A DNA stretch of 64,000 nt from Prochlorococcus sp. AG-347-J14. Its GTDB lineage: Bacteria > Cyanobacteriota > Cyanobacteriia > PCC-6307 > Cyanobiaceae. A program made the translations under genes and the position numbers. Under the pieces are notes generated by a model, which saw nothing but the letters and a program-made list of their open reading frames with translations, ran no database searches and had not been told where the DNA came from. Below are positions 20,271-30,318 of the stretch, piece by piece (the stretch's first letter is position 1; each line of letters opens with the position of its first letter). Where the stretch lies: positions 1-64,000 of the forward strand of contig QCBU01000002.1 of NCBI GenBank assembly GCA_003281505.1, in the 5' to 3' direction.

Positions 20271-20463
20271 CTTAAATTAAATAGCTTGTCTACCTAGTTT
20301 AGGGAAAAAAAAATATGTGTAAAATATTTTTTATTTGTTGAATAAATCTAAAATTTTCAAAAAAAGAAAAAAATATTTAACAAGTAGAATTTCTTATTAA
20401 ATATTTTTCAACAAATGAAGCTTGTTTTTAATTGATTTCCACAGACACTATTTTTAGTGGATA

Positions 20464-21567
20464 TCAATATCCTAAGATTTTAGTTATATTTTTTAATGAA
20501 GGTTCAATATTTTTTCTAAAAATAGCATCATTGTTTTTTATGGCGCAATCAGGATCTTTCAAACCATTTCCAGTCAGAACACAAACAATAGTCGATTCTT
20601 TTTGAATTCTATTTTTATTTTTAATTAATCCAGCAACTGATGCTGCACTGGCAGGTTCACAGAAAACCCCTTCTTTGGCGAGGATTTTATAAGCATCTAT
20701 TATTTCTTCATCTGTAACTGACTGAAAATCTCCTTTACTCTCTTTTCTTACTTTTTTTGCTTTTTCTCTATTTACAGGATTTCCAATTCTTATTGCAGTT
20801 GCAATTGTTTCTGGATCTTGAACTATTATATTTTTTACTAACGGCGCTGATCCTTCGGATTGAAACCCCATCATTATTGGTAATTTCAAATTTCTTTTTA
20901 TTTTTGAATATTCTTTAAATCCCATCCAATAAGCAGTTATATTTCCTGCATTGCCCATCGGAATACAAAGCCAATCAGGGGCATGACCTAAGTCATCAAC
21001 TATTTCAAAAGCCGCCGTTTTTTGTCCTTGTATTCGATATGGATTAACAGAGTTAACAAGTTCTATAGGATGTTCTGAGGATAAATCTCTAACAATTTCA
21101 AGAGCTTTATCAAAGTTTCCATTAATAGATATTATCTCTGCTCCATACATTAATGCTTGCGCAAGCTTTCCTTGTGCAACAAATCCTTCTGGTATTAAAA
21201 CATAAGGTTTTAATCCTCCTCTCGAAGCATATGCAGCAGCAGCAGCGGAGGTATTTCCAGTACTTGCACAAATAACTGCTTCACGGCCTTCTTCTTTTGC
21301 TTTGCTAATTGCCATAGTCATACCACGATCTTTAAAAGATCCTGTTGGATTAAGGCCATCATATTTTAAAAAAACTTTTGTTCCATTTCCAACTAAGTCG
21401 CTAATTGACTCGCTTAAAATTAGTGGTGTATTTCCTTCATTGAGGGAAATAATAGGAGTTTTCTTTGTAACTGGAAGATATTGTTTGTAAGCCTCTATAA
21501 GGCCTGGCCATCTTTTTTTTCTATAATTAAAACGCAGTTTATTTTTGATTTTATTTAATAACACCAT
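20464..21567 (-). CDS. thrC: Threonine synthase
   Basis: PLP enzyme that converts O-phosphohomoserine to threonine. The PLP lysine is K79 in [12 protein letters not shown] (73-84). The [16 protein letters not shown] segment (about 104-119) and the glycine-rich phosphate loop around [15 protein letters not shown] are also present. The length of 367 residues fits the short bacterial form. ATG at 21567; its 3' end abuts the putative origin. It lies six bases after the DUF1400 gene and is read towards the origin, so it would be transcribed against leading-strand fork movement. Confidence 0.96.
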   Translation of the reverse strand: MVLLNKIKNKLRFNYRKKRWPGLIEAYKQYLPVTKKTPIISLNEGNTPLILSESISDLVGNGTKVFLKYDGLNPTGSFKDRGMTMAISKAKEEGREAVICASTGNTSAAAAAYASRGGLKPYVLIPEGFVAQGKLAQALMYGAEIISINGNFDKALEIVRDLSSEHPIELVNSVNPYRIQGQKTAAFEIVDDLGHAPDWLCIPMGNAGNITAYWMGFKEYSKIKRNLKLPIMMGFQSEGSAPLVKNIIVQDPETIATAIRIGNPVNREKAKKVRKESKGDFQSVTDEEIIDAYKILAKEGVFCEPASAASVAGLIKNKNRIQKESTIVCVLTGNGLKDPDCAIKNNDAIFRKNIEPSLKNITKILGY

Positions 21568-21573
21568 GGTTGT

Positions 21574-22146
21574 TTAATTTGTTTTGATTTTTTCTAGAGG
21601 AGAATTGGTGAAAAAGGTTAATAATTCTGAAATAGATTCTACTTTATTCATAACTTTGCTCAAAGCGCTGACATCTAGAATTACAGTTTTGGTTGGATAT
21701 CCTTCAAAAAAATTTATTAGATTTATTTTGCCATTTCCTAAGTTAATTCCTTGAATTACGCTTGCTCTAAGAGCCAACATACCTGTTCTTTCATCATTTG
21801 CTCTAGTTGGGTGGATAATAGATGAAAGTCTTGTTAAAAAAACATTTCCTATTTCAGAATAAACTAATTTGCTTGCAATAGTAATAGGAATTTCAAAATC
21901 TTTATTTAAAACTTCTCTAATTTGTTTATCTGAAGATCCTGTTGCCTTCAAAATTTTTTTTAATTTTCTTGATGATTTACCTTCTTTAGCAAAAGTTTTT
22001 AAAGAATTTACCTTAATTGTTCTTGAAAAAATGCTATAAGTTATTTTAATTTCTTCAGCAGCATTAGCTTTTGGAGTATTAGAAAATAATGGAAAACTTG
22101 TTAAAAGAAAAACGATTTTAAATATTAAAAATTTTCTAAACTTCAT
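21574..22146 (-). CDS. Secreted DUF1400 (alpha/beta-hydrolase-associated) protein
   Basis: The length is 190 residues. Residues 1-29 form a signal peptide: basic MKFRKF, hydrophobic FLIFKIVFLLTSFPLF, then ANA as the likely cleavage site before AEEIKITY. The mature part resembles the DUF1400 domain, which in other cyanobacteria precedes an alpha/beta hydrolase domain: ITYSIFSRTIKVNSLKTFAKEG and LSSIIHPTRANDERTGMLALRASVI. No hydrolase domain with a nucleophile elbow follows here, so this is a stand-alone version. It starts directly after the ABC1 kinase stop (TAAATG) and ends six bases before thrC. Probable location is periplasm or lumen; activity unknown. Confidence 0.8.
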   Translation of the reverse strand: MKFRKFLIFKIVFLLTSFPLFSNTPKANAAEEIKITYSIFSRTIKVNSLKTFAKEGKSSRKLKKILKATGSSDKQIREVLNKDFEIPITIASKLVYSEIGNVFLTRLSSIIHPTRANDERTGMLALRASVIQGINLGNGKINLINFFEGYPTKTVILDVSALSKVMNKVESISELLTFFTNSPLEKIKTN

Positions 22147-24003
22147 TTAGATATTTGCACCAGCGGCAATCTTAACAAGTCTTACTACTCCTTTTTCAGT
22201 TACTTTTTTTGCAATTTTTATACCCATTTCTTTTGTATAGGGTTCATTTATAAGTCTTGGGACCCTTTTTAGAAAAATGTCAATTGAATACCCGGGTACT
22301 TTTTGTAAAATCTCTAAAAAGTTTCTCAAAGGCTCTAAATACATAATAAGGTCATTTAAGTTGTTTTTTTCGTTGATAGTATTTAATTTAATTGATTGTG
22401 GAAGATAATTATTCAAACTTTTCAATATTTTCAGACTAAGTAAATCTATCTGATTTGTTAAACCTTCAATTATCTCATTTCTAAGAAATCCTCCATTTTG
22501 AGAAAAGAGAAGATTTATAACTTCGTCTAAAAGTTTTTCTAAATCGAGATTTGTTTGCTTTGCAGCGTTAGAAAGTAGATCTTCTAAACGGTCCCATTTA
22601 AATTTTTTATTATCAAAAAGCATTTCTTTAAGGCTTTCCCTTAATTGTGGATCAGGATCTTCCATCAATCTTCTTGCAAAATATGGATATGCCGCGCCTA
22701 ATATTTTGAAGTTTGGATCTACGCTTAAAGCTATTCCCTCTAATGTAAGTAATGACCTAATTATAAGCGCATAATATGGTGGTAGTCTGAAAGGGAATTT
22801 ATACATAACACCAGACATATCGTCTGTAACGCTTTTAAAATCCATTTTCGAAACTCCTTGTTCAACGGCGTTAATGAAAACATCTTGAAATGCTGGAACA
22901 ATGGGTTCTAGGTTAACTTCTTCTGATAAAAATCCCAATTTTACAAAATCTTGAGATAATTTATCAAAGTTTTTATTTACTAAATGTACTACTGCTTGAA
23001 TTAATCCTGATCTAGATTCTCTGGAAACCTCGCTCATCATTCCAAAATCTAAATAACATAATCTTCCATCTTCTAAGGCTAATAAATTACCTGGATGTGG
23101 GTCTGCATGAAAAAAACCATGTTCTAAAAGCTGTTCTAAACTGCATTGCACTCCTATATCAATCATTTCATCAGGATTAATTCCTAATTTTTTTACGTCT
23201 TCTAAATTTGTTAATTTTGTACCGTCTATCCATTCCATTGCCAATACTCTTCTTGAAGTTATTTCTTTAAAAATTTTTGGTACGGCAATCATTTTGTTAT
23301 GTTTGTGCATATCTCTAAATTTTTCTGCATTTGCAGCTTCGTTTAGATAATCCATTTCTTCAAAAACTCTCTTGCCTAATTCATCAATCAAAGCAACTAG
23401 ATCACTTCTTATTAATCCGATATTGTTTTTTAGCCAATAAGCAATATTTCTAACTATATAGAGATCCAAGGTTATTTGTTCTCTCAAGCCTGGCCTTTGA
23501 ACTTTTATAGCAACGATCTCTTCGTTTTTTAATTTAGCTTTATGTACTTGTCCTAATGAAGCAGCGGAAATAGGCTCTTTATCAATTTCTAAAAAAATTT
23601 CATTTATTTTGCATCCTAAATCTTCTTCTATTAACTCCATAGCTTTATTTCCATCAAACCCAGGGAGTTGATCTTGCAATTCAGATAATTCTTCTAGAAG
23701 AATTCCTGGGATTATATCTGGTCTTGTTGATAAAGCTTGGCCTGCCTTAACAAATGCAGGCCCAAGTTCTACTAATAAATTTGTTAATTCCCGCGCTCTA
23801 AACCTTGCTTGCTGTTCATTTTTCAATCTTCCAGTTAATTTATCCCATCCTACGGAGAAGATGTAAGCAAAAATAGGTATGAGTGTTTGCCAAAGTCTTT
23901 TTAAAAGTCTTTTAGGATTTTTTTTATAAATTTGAGAAATTGTATCTGGATCGTAATTTAAGAGTCCAGATACTTCAATAAAATCTGTAAAATCTTCTTT
24001 CAT
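22147..24003 (-). CDS. ABC1/AarF/UbiB-family atypical kinase
   Basis: Member of the ABC1/UbiB protein-kinase-like family, linked to quinone synthesis or lipid homeostasis in bacteria, mitochondria and plastids. Family motifs are present: KAGQALSTRPDIIP near 101-114 (the KxGQ motif), the Ala-rich ISAASLGQVHKAKL loop near 152, the VAIKVQRPG lysine strand, HADPHPGNLL and YLDFGMMSE (the DFG equivalent). The length is 618 residues. The C-terminal 120 residues are less conserved and may bind membrane. It leads the group ABC1-DUF1400-thrC. It is divergent from recN with a 68-base gap. Substrate unknown. Confidence 0.92.
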   Translation of the reverse strand: MKEDFTDFIEVSGLLNYDPDTISQIYKKNPKRLLKRLWQTLIPIFAYIFSVGWDKLTGRLKNEQQARFRARELTNLLVELGPAFVKAGQALSTRPDIIPGILLEELSELQDQLPGFDGNKAMELIEEDLGCKINEIFLEIDKEPISAASLGQVHKAKLKNEEIVAIKVQRPGLREQITLDLYIVRNIAYWLKNNIGLIRSDLVALIDELGKRVFEEMDYLNEAANAEKFRDMHKHNKMIAVPKIFKEITSRRVLAMEWIDGTKLTNLEDVKKLGINPDEMIDIGVQCSLEQLLEHGFFHADPHPGNLLALEDGRLCYLDFGMMSEVSRESRSGLIQAVVHLVNKNFDKLSQDFVKLGFLSEEVNLEPIVPAFQDVFINAVEQGVSKMDFKSVTDDMSGVMYKFPFRLPPYYALIIRSLLTLEGIALSVDPNFKILGAAYPYFARRLMEDPDPQLRESLKEMLFDNKKFKWDRLEDLLSNAAKQTNLDLEKLLDEVINLLFSQNGGFLRNEIIEGLTNQIDLLSLKILKSLNNYLPQSIKLNTINEKNNLNDLIMYLEPLRNFLEILQKVPGYSIDIFLKRVPRLINEPYTKEMGIKIAKKVTEKGVVRLVKIAAGANI

Positions 24004-24071
24004 AACTTTATATATTTAAAACCTTTATTTTTTTAAAAAAGAAGTTAATTTTTTTATAAGGAAGATTTACC

Positions 24072-25751
24072 ATGTTAATACAACTAAAAATAGAAAATAT
24101 TGCACTAATAGAAATTATAGAAATTAATTTCGAAAAAGGTTTGAATATCATAACTGGGGATTCAGGTTCAGGAAAATCATTAATTTTGGATTCCCTAAAT
24201 GCTTTATTTGGTGGAACTAATATACCTCTAAAACATTTAATACGTCCAGGAAAAGATTTTTGCGTTATTGAGGCGATATTTTCTTCTTCGTTTCAAATTA
24301 ATAATTGGTTAATTAGTAATGGTTTTGAAATAACTTCTTCAGAAATTCAAATTAAAAGAAAATCTTATAAAAAAAATAATAAAGTCTTTTCCAAATATAG
24401 CCTTAATGACTCACCAATTAATAAACAATCCTTAGAAAAACTTGGAGGTTTTTTAATAGATTTTGCAGGCCAATCTGACACTTTTATCTTTGATTCTTTA
24501 GATAAGAGAAGATTAATTATTGATGACTTATGTTCCCAAGAATTTCGAGATAATAGCGAAAGGATTAAAAGTATATGGGGAGAAACTAAAGTTTTAAAAG
24601 ACTTAATGGACGAAAAAATAGAATTTTCTAGGATTCAGGAAGAAAAAAACTTGGCAATTAAACACATGTTGAAGAGTTTAGAAGAAGCTGATTTAAATTC
24701 CAGTGAAGAAATTTTAGAATTAGAGTTACTAGAAAATAAACTTGTAAATAATCTAGAAATTAATAATTCAATTAAATCATCATTAGAAAATTTAAATAAT
24801 TTTAGTCATGATGAGCCTTCTGTTATCTCTTGGATAAATCAATCAATAAAGAATTTAAATAAAACATCAGATTTCGACTTAAAGATTCAAAAATTTAGAG
24901 AGAAGTTATTAAATATTCATTCTGAAGTTGAAGATTTAATTTTTGATCTAAACTTATATTTGCAAGAAATAGAAAATTATGAATCTAATCTTCCAGAAAT
25001 ACAAAATAGATTATTCTTTTTAAAAAACTTAGAGAGAACTTTTTCTTTGGACTTAACTAAATTAATTGAAAAGCGCGATCAATTAAAGAAGTATTTTCAA
25101 CAAAATGATCAAAGTAATGAGATTTGTAGCATTCAATCTCAAATTGAGAATTTACAAAGTAATTTAAATTCTTTATTTATTATTCAATCTACTGAAAGAA
25201 AAAAAATTGCTAAACAGCTACAAAATTCGGTAATGTCGATTTTAAGCAATCTAGGTTTAGAAAATGCAAATTTTTCAATTCAATTTTCTGAATGTAAACC
25301 TTCTGGCGATGGAATTGATGATATAAATTTTTTGTTTTCTGCTAATCCTGATCAGAAGCTTGCTCCATTATCAAATGTTATTTCTGGTGGAGAAATGTCA
25401 AGATTCTTGCTAGCTATTAAATCTAGTATTTCTAAAAAACCGAATACTTTTTTTTTAGATGAAATTGATAGTGGTTTAAGTGGTAAATCTCTATTTTCTT
25501 TGGTTGAGCTAATAAAAGAAATTTCTAAAAATCAACAAGTTTTATGTATTACACATCAGCCTTTCTTAGCTGCTAGGGGAGTAGCTCATTTTAAAGTTAA
25601 TAAAAACGTAATTAATGGAATAACTTATACTTCAATTGCAAAATTAACTACCAAAAATCAAAGAAAAAATGAATTAATAGAACTTATAGGTGGAGGTTCT
25701 CGCGAAGTAAACGAATATGCCTCTAAACTTCTTGATCGTTCAGCTGCGTAA
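24072..25751 (+). CDS. recN: DNA repair protein RecN
   Basis: SMC-like ATPase for double-strand break repair. Walker A is GDSGSGKS (29-36), the ABC signature is VISGGEMSRFLLAI, and Walker B is TFFLDEIDSGLSG near 470, followed by the LCITHQPFLAARG switch histidine region. The middle (about 160-375) is a long coiled coil with a short interruption, giving the usual RecN layout in 559 residues. A GGAAG ribosome-binding site precedes the ATG at 24072. It is followed by uvrA 54 bases later on the same strand, so two DNA-repair genes sit together close to the origin. Confidence 0.96.
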   Translation: MLIQLKIENIALIEIIEINFEKGLNIITGDSGSGKSLILDSLNALFGGTNIPLKHLIRPGKDFCVIEAIFSSSFQINNWLISNGFEITSSEIQIKRKSYKKNNKVFSKYSLNDSPINKQSLEKLGGFLIDFAGQSDTFIFDSLDKRRLIIDDLCSQEFRDNSERIKSIWGETKVLKDLMDEKIEFSRIQEEKNLAIKHMLKSLEEADLNSSEEILELELLENKLVNNLEINNSIKSSLENLNNFSHDEPSVISWINQSIKNLNKTSDFDLKIQKFREKLLNIHSEVEDLIFDLNLYLQEIENYESNLPEIQNRLFFLKNLERTFSLDLTKLIEKRDQLKKYFQQNDQSNEICSIQSQIENLQSNLNSLFIIQSTERKKIAKQLQNSVMSILSNLGLENANFSIQFSECKPSGDGIDDINFLFSANPDQKLAPLSNVISGGEMSRFLLAIKSSISKKPNTFFLDEIDSGLSGKSLFSLVELIKEISKNQQVLCITHQPFLAARGVAHFKVNKNVINGITYTSIAKLTTKNQRKNELIELIGGGSREVNEYASKLLDRSAA

Positions 25752-25768
25752 AACAGGAAAAATTCTAC

Positions 25769-25774
25769 TATAAT
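25769..25774 (+). promoter_or_regulatory. Candidate -10 element upstream of uvrA
   Basis: A perfect TATAAT lies 31 bases before the uvrA ATG, in the recN-uvrA gap. It is the centre of the palindrome ACTATAATAGT. No convincing -35 hexamer is visible. It would give uvrA its own start site besides read-through from recN. Confidence 0.4.
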
Positions 25775-25805
25775 AGTCTTTTTAAATCATTAATTAGATT
25801 TAAAC

Positions 25806-28709
25806 ATGGTAAATAAAGTTGATAGTAGTTTTGAAGAAAATAATTCAATAAATATTAGGGGAGCTCGTCAGCATAATTTAAAAAATATTGACCTTTCTCT
25901 ACCTAGGAATAAGTTTATAGTTTTTACAGGTGTGAGTGGAAGTGGTAAAAGTTCTCTAGCCTTTGATACTATTTTTGCAGAAGGTCAAAGAAGATATGTT
26001 GAGAGTCTTTCGGCATACGCCAGGCAATTTTTGGGTCAAGTAGATAAACCAGATGTTGACAATATTGAAGGTTTATCACCTGCCATTTCAATTGATCAAA
26101 AATCTACAAGTCATAATCCTCGATCAACAGTTGGAACAGTAACAGAGATACAAGATTATTTAAGATTATTGTTTGGTCGCGCTGGTGAGCCGCATTGTCA
26201 CCACTGTGGGATTCCAATTGCGCCTCAAACAATTGATGAAATGGTTGATCAAATTCTTCTTTTACCAGAGGGAACAAGGTATCAATTGTTAGCTCCTGTT
26301 GTAAGAGGCAAAAAAGGAACACATACAAAATTGATAAGTGGACTAGCTGCTGAAGGATTCGCTAGGGTAAGAATTAATGGAGAGGTTAGAGAACTTGCTG
26401 ATAGTATTGAATTAGATAAAAATCAAATTCATAATATTGAGGTAGTAGTTGATAGATTAATTGCGAGAGAAGGAATACAAGAGAGATTAAATGATTCTCT
26501 ACAAACTTGTCTCAAAAGAGGCGATGGCTTAGCGATAGTAGAAGTTGTTCCGAAAAAAGGAGAAAATTTACCTTCTAACTTAGAGAGAGAAAAACTTTAT
26601 TCAGAAAATTATGCATGTCCTGTACATGGCTCTATTGTTGAAGAACTTTCTCCTAGATTATTTTCTTTTAATAGCCCATATGGGGCCTGTCCAGACTGCC
26701 ATGGGATTGGTTATTTAAAAAAATTTACTGCCGATAGAGTTATACCTGATAAAACATTGCCTGTTTATGCTGCAATAGCTCCTTGGAGCGAAAAAGATAA
26801 TACTTATTACTTCTCTTTACTTTATTCTGTAGGACAAGCTTACGGTTTTGAATTAAAAACTCCTTGGAAAGATTTAAGTGATTTGCAAAAAAAAGTCCTA
26901 CTTTTGGGATCAGATAAACCAATATTAATTCAAGCTGATAGTCGTTTTAAAACTTCTAGTGGTTTTGAAAGACCTTTTGAGGGGATTTTGCCAATATTAG
27001 AAAGACAATTAAATGAAGCTAATGGAGAATCTGTTAAACAAAAATTAGAAAAGTATCTAGAGTTAGTTCCCTGTAAGACATGTTCTGGAAAAAGACTAAG
27101 ACCTGAAGCTTTGGCCGTTAAACTTGGTCCATACAACATTACTGATTTAACTTCTATAAGCGTTTCTGAAACACTAAATCACGTAGAGCGTATCATGGGT
27201 TTAAGTAATACAGAGCAGGAAAATATATCTTTATCAGAAAAACAAAAGCAGATTGGTGAATTGGTTTTAAAAGAGATACGTTTACGTTTGAAATTTTTAA
27301 TAAATGTTGGTCTAGATTATTTAACTTTAGATAGACCAGCTATGACTTTGTCTGGCGGAGAAGCTCAGCGTATTAGATTAGCTACACAAATTGGTGCAGG
27401 TCTTACTGGTGTTTTATATGTATTAGATGAACCAAGTATTGGTTTGCATCAGAGAGATAATGACAGATTATTAGAAACATTGAAAAGTTTAAGAGATCTT
27501 GGAAATACTTTAGTTGTTGTTGAACATGACGAAGACACTATGAAATCCGCAGATTATCTAGTAGATATTGGCCCAGGTGCAGGTATATATGGTGGGGAAA
27601 TAATCGCTAAGGGATCATATCAAGATGTACTGAAATCAGAGAGGTCATTAACTGGGGCTTATCTAAGTGGTAGGAAATCAATTCCTACTCCAAAAGAACG
27701 CAGATCATCTGTAAAAAAAAGTTTAATTTTAAATAATTGTTCTAAAAATAATTTAAAAAATATTTCTGTGGAATTCCCTTTAGGAAGATTAGTTTCTGTA
27801 ACTGGTGTTAGTGGAAGCGGGAAAAGCACCTTGATAAATGAATTACTACATCCTGCATTGTGTCACTCTTTAGGATTAAAAGTCCCTTTTCCTCAAGGTG
27901 TTAAAGAGTTAAAGGGCATAAAAGCAATTGATAAAGTTATCGTTATTGATCAATCTCCAATAGGAAGAACTCCAAGATCAAATCCTGCTACTTATACTGG
28001 TGCTTTTGACCCTATAAGACAGATATTTACTGCCACAGTAGAAGCAAAAGCAAGAGGTTATCAAGCCGGTCAATTTAGCTTTAACGTAAAAGGCGGAAGA
28101 TGCGAAGCTTGTAAAGGCCAGGGAGTCAATGTTATTGAAATGAATTTTTTACCTGACGTGTATGTTCAATGTGAAGTATGTAAAGGTGCTCGTTTTAATA
28201 GGGAAACTCTCCAAGTTAAATATAAAGGTTTCAATATATCTGATGTTTTAGAGATGACAGTTGAACAAGCTGCTGAAACTTTTTCTGCTATACCTCAAGC
28301 TGCTGAAAGATTATCTACCTTGGTAGATGTCGGCTTAGGATATGTCAAATTAGGCCAACCAGCTCCTACATTATCTGGTGGAGAGGCTCAAAGAGTTAAG
28401 TTAGCTACGGAATTGTCAAAAAGGGCTACTGGAAAAACTTTATATTTGATTGATGAACCAACAACAGGTTTAAGTTTTTATGATGTTCACAAATTAATGG
28501 ATGTGATACAACGTTTGGTAGATAAAGGCAATTCAGTAATTGTTATTGAACATAATTTGGATGTTATTAGGTGCTCAGATTGGATTATAGATTTAGGGCC
28601 TGATGGAGGGGACAAAGGCGGAGAAATCATTGCTGAGGGTATTCCTGAGGATGTTGCTAAAAATCCTTTAAGTCATACTGCAAAATATCTTAAAAAGGTT
28701 CTAAAGTAA
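25806..28709 (+). CDS. uvrA: Excinuclease ABC subunit A
   Basis: Damage-recognition ATPase of nucleotide excision repair. The length is 967 residues with two ABC modules. Walker A sites are GVSGSGKSSLAFDT near residue 39 and GVSGSGKSTLINELL near 670; signature motifs are LSGGEAQRIRLATQIG and LSGGEAQRVKLATELS; Walker B ends are VLDEPSIGLHQRD and LIDEPTTGLSFYD. Zinc-binding cysteines are seen in CHHCG, in CPVHG...CPDCHG, and in the C-terminal module CEACKGQGV...CEVCKGARF. Length and composition are ordinary. A TATAAT lies in the short gap after recN. Confidence 0.98.
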   Translation: MVNKVDSSFEENNSINIRGARQHNLKNIDLSLPRNKFIVFTGVSGSGKSSLAFDTIFAEGQRRYVESLSAYARQFLGQVDKPDVDNIEGLSPAISIDQKSTSHNPRSTVGTVTEIQDYLRLLFGRAGEPHCHHCGIPIAPQTIDEMVDQILLLPEGTRYQLLAPVVRGKKGTHTKLISGLAAEGFARVRINGEVRELADSIELDKNQIHNIEVVVDRLIAREGIQERLNDSLQTCLKRGDGLAIVEVVPKKGENLPSNLEREKLYSENYACPVHGSIVEELSPRLFSFNSPYGACPDCHGIGYLKKFTADRVIPDKTLPVYAAIAPWSEKDNTYYFSLLYSVGQAYGFELKTPWKDLSDLQKKVLLLGSDKPILIQADSRFKTSSGFERPFEGILPILERQLNEANGESVKQKLEKYLELVPCKTCSGKRLRPEALAVKLGPYNITDLTSISVSETLNHVERIMGLSNTEQENISLSEKQKQIGELVLKEIRLRLKFLINVGLDYLTLDRPAMTLSGGEAQRIRLATQIGAGLTGVLYVLDEPSIGLHQRDNDRLLETLKSLRDLGNTLVVVEHDEDTMKSADYLVDIGPGAGIYGGEIIAKGSYQDVLKSERSLTGAYLSGRKSIPTPKERRSSVKKSLILNNCSKNNLKNISVEFPLGRLVSVTGVSGSGKSTLINELLHPALCHSLGLKVPFPQGVKELKGIKAIDKVIVIDQSPIGRTPRSNPATYTGAFDPIRQIFTATVEAKARGYQAGQFSFNVKGGRCEACKGQGVNVIEMNFLPDVYVQCEVCKGARFNRETLQVKYKGFNISDVLEMTVEQAAETFSAIPQAAERLSTLVDVGLGYVKLGQPAPTLSGGEAQRVKLATELSKRATGKTLYLIDEPTTGLSFYDVHKLMDVIQRLVDKGNSVIVIEHNLDVIRCSDWIIDLGPDGGDKGGEIIAEGIPEDVAKNPLSHTAKYLKKVLK

Positions 28710-28908
28710 GAAAATATTTGTTGTATTTCTTTGTATATTTAATTATTTTAGGAAAACGAAAGTCTTTTTTTAGTGGCGTAAAACAAGTCTATAACTCTTT
28801 TTTTTAATTTTGTATAAAAAAATATTTAAAAATCATAATGCTTTCTTAATATTTCCTTAGAAAATCCAGCTTATTTGTATTAAAGCCGTTAATCGGAGTA
28901 TTTGCTGA
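28710..28908. other. Intergenic gap uvrA-sps, 199 bases, nothing recognised
   Basis: AT-rich gap with several T runs but no stable GC hairpin, no tRNA shape and no ORF with a credible start. It must contain the promoter of the glycosyltransferase gene; I cannot choose a -10 with confidence. Confidence 0.5.
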
Positions 28909-30318
28909 ATGAGATTGAAATTTTTACATTTACATTTACATGGTCTTATACGTTCTAAAAATCTTGAGTTAGGCAGAGATGCAGATACAGGTGGGCAAAC
29001 ACAATACGTTCTAGAGTTAATTAAAAGTTTGGCTAATACTTCAGAAGTCGATCAAGTGGATTTAGTTACTCGTTTAATCAATGATCCTAGAGTAGATGAT
29101 GAATATTCTCAAGAAGAAGAATTTGTAGAACCTGGAGTTAGAATTTTAAGATTTAAATTTGGACCTAATGAATATTTAAGAAAGGAATCGCTTTGGCCTT
29201 ATCTAGATCATTTAACTGAAAGGCTTATCTCTTACTACAAAAAAAATAAAAAACCTAATTTTATTCATGCTCATTATGCGGATGCTGGATATGTAGGAGT
29301 TAAACTAAGTAAATCCTTAAAGGTTCCACTTATCTTTACTGGCCATTCTTTGGGAAGAGAGAAAAAAAGGAAATTGCTTGATGCTGGTTTAAAAACTAAT
29401 CAAATAGAAAAGCTTTATTCCATAAGCAAAAGAATTGAGGCAGAAGAAAAAGTGTTAAAGTCTGCAGATATCGTTGTTACAAGTACTAAACAAGAGTCAG
29501 TTTATCAATATTCCCATTATTCTTCTTTTTCACCTCATAAAGCTAGAGTTATACCTCCAGGTGTTGATCATAATAAGTTTCACCATATTCATTCGACAAC
29601 AGAGACGGCTGAAATTGAGAATATGATGAAACCTTTTCTAAAGGATTCTACTAAACCTCCACTATTGAATATTTCTAGAGCTGTACGAAGAAAAAATATT
29701 CCTTCTTTGATTGAGGCATATGGAAGATCTGAAAAATTAAAAAGAAAAACTAATTTAATTTTGATTTTAGGTTGTAGAGATAGCACTTCCAAACTTGACC
29801 CTCAACAAAAAGAAGTTTTCAATAATATTTTTGAAACGATTGATAAATATAATTTGTATGGAAAGGTAGCTTACCCAAAAAAGCATCTTCCAAGTCAGAT
29901 ACCCGCATTATATAGGTGGGCTGCTAGCAGAGGTGGTGTATTTGTAAATCCAGCTTTAACAGAGCCTTTTGGTTTAACTCTTCTTGAAGCCTCTTCATGT
30001 GGATTACCGATAATATCAACAAATGATGGAGGGCCAAAAGAAATTCGCTCAAAATGTGAAAACGGACTTCTAGTAGATGTTAACGATATTAATCAGTTGA
30101 AAGTTATTCTTGAAAAAGGCATTTCTAATAATAATCAATGGAAATTATGGAGCAGAAATGGAATTGAGGGTGTTAATAGGCACTTTAGTTGGAATACTCA
30201 TGTACGCAATTATTTATCAATACTTACAAAAGAGTTTGCAATTTCAAATAGTTATTCTTCATCTGATATTAAACAGAGTTGTTTAAAAGGAAGTTCTTCA
30301 CTAATAAAACCCCATTGA
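28909..30318 (+). CDS. sps: Sucrose-phosphate-synthase-like glycosyltransferase (GT4), no phosphatase domain
   Basis: Predicted to make sucrose-6-phosphate from a nucleotide sugar and fructose-6-phosphate. The start MRLKFLHLHLHGLIR with GRDADTGGQTQYVLEL (24-39) is the SPS/sucrose-synthase acceptor-side signature; FTGHSLGREKKRKLL, INISRAVRRKNI-type donor contacts and the retaining motif EPFGLTLLE (about 352-360) complete a full GT-B fold. At 469 residues it lacks the C-terminal SPP phosphatase-like domain found in many cyanobacterial SPS proteins of about 700 residues. Its last 67 bases overlap the opposing small gene at 30252-30497. Sucrose may serve as compatible solute or glucosylglycerate precursor; sugar specificity is inferred from family only. 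Confidence 0.88.
   Translation: MRLKFLHLHLHGLIRSKNLELGRDADTGGQTQYVLELIKSLANTSEVDQVDLVTRLINDPRVDDEYSQEEEFVEPGVRILRFKFGPNEYLRKESLWPYLDHLTERLISYYKKNKKPNFIHAHYADAGYVGVKLSKSLKVPLIFTGHSLGREKKRKLLDAGLKTNQIEKLYSISKRIEAEEKVLKSADIVVTSTKQESVYQYSHYSSFSPHKARVIPPGVDHNKFHHIHSTTETAEIENMMKPFLKDSTKPPLLNISRAVRRKNIPSLIEAYGRSEKLKRKTNLILILGCRDSTSKLDPQQKEVFNNIFETIDKYNLYGKVAYPKKHLPSQIPALYRWAASRGGVFVNPALTEPFGLTLLEASSCGLPIISTNDGGPKEIRSKCENGLLVDVNDINQLKVILEKGISNNNQWKLWSRNGIEGVNRHFSWNTHVRNYLSILTKEFAISNSYSSSDIKQSCLKGSSSLIKPH

Larger units (their letters stand above)
20127..20463. other. Putative chromosomal replication origin (oriC), dnaN-thrC intergenic region
   Basis: This is the only gene-free stretch over 300 bases. 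It holds five 9-mers close to the cyanobacterial DnaA box TTTTCCACA: GTTTCAACA (20253-20261, minus), AATTCCACA (20262-20270, minus, directly abutting), TATTCAACA (20336-20344, minus), TTTTCAACA (20405-20413, plus) and ATTTCCACA (20435-20443, plus). The last two match at 8 of 9 positions. Between the tandem pair and dnaN lie four TAG triplets and an almost pure A/T tract (about 20141-20236) suited to strand opening. It sits beside dnaN, where Prochlorococcus genome numbering conventionally begins. No ORF or tRNA is visible in it. Confidence 0.8.
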
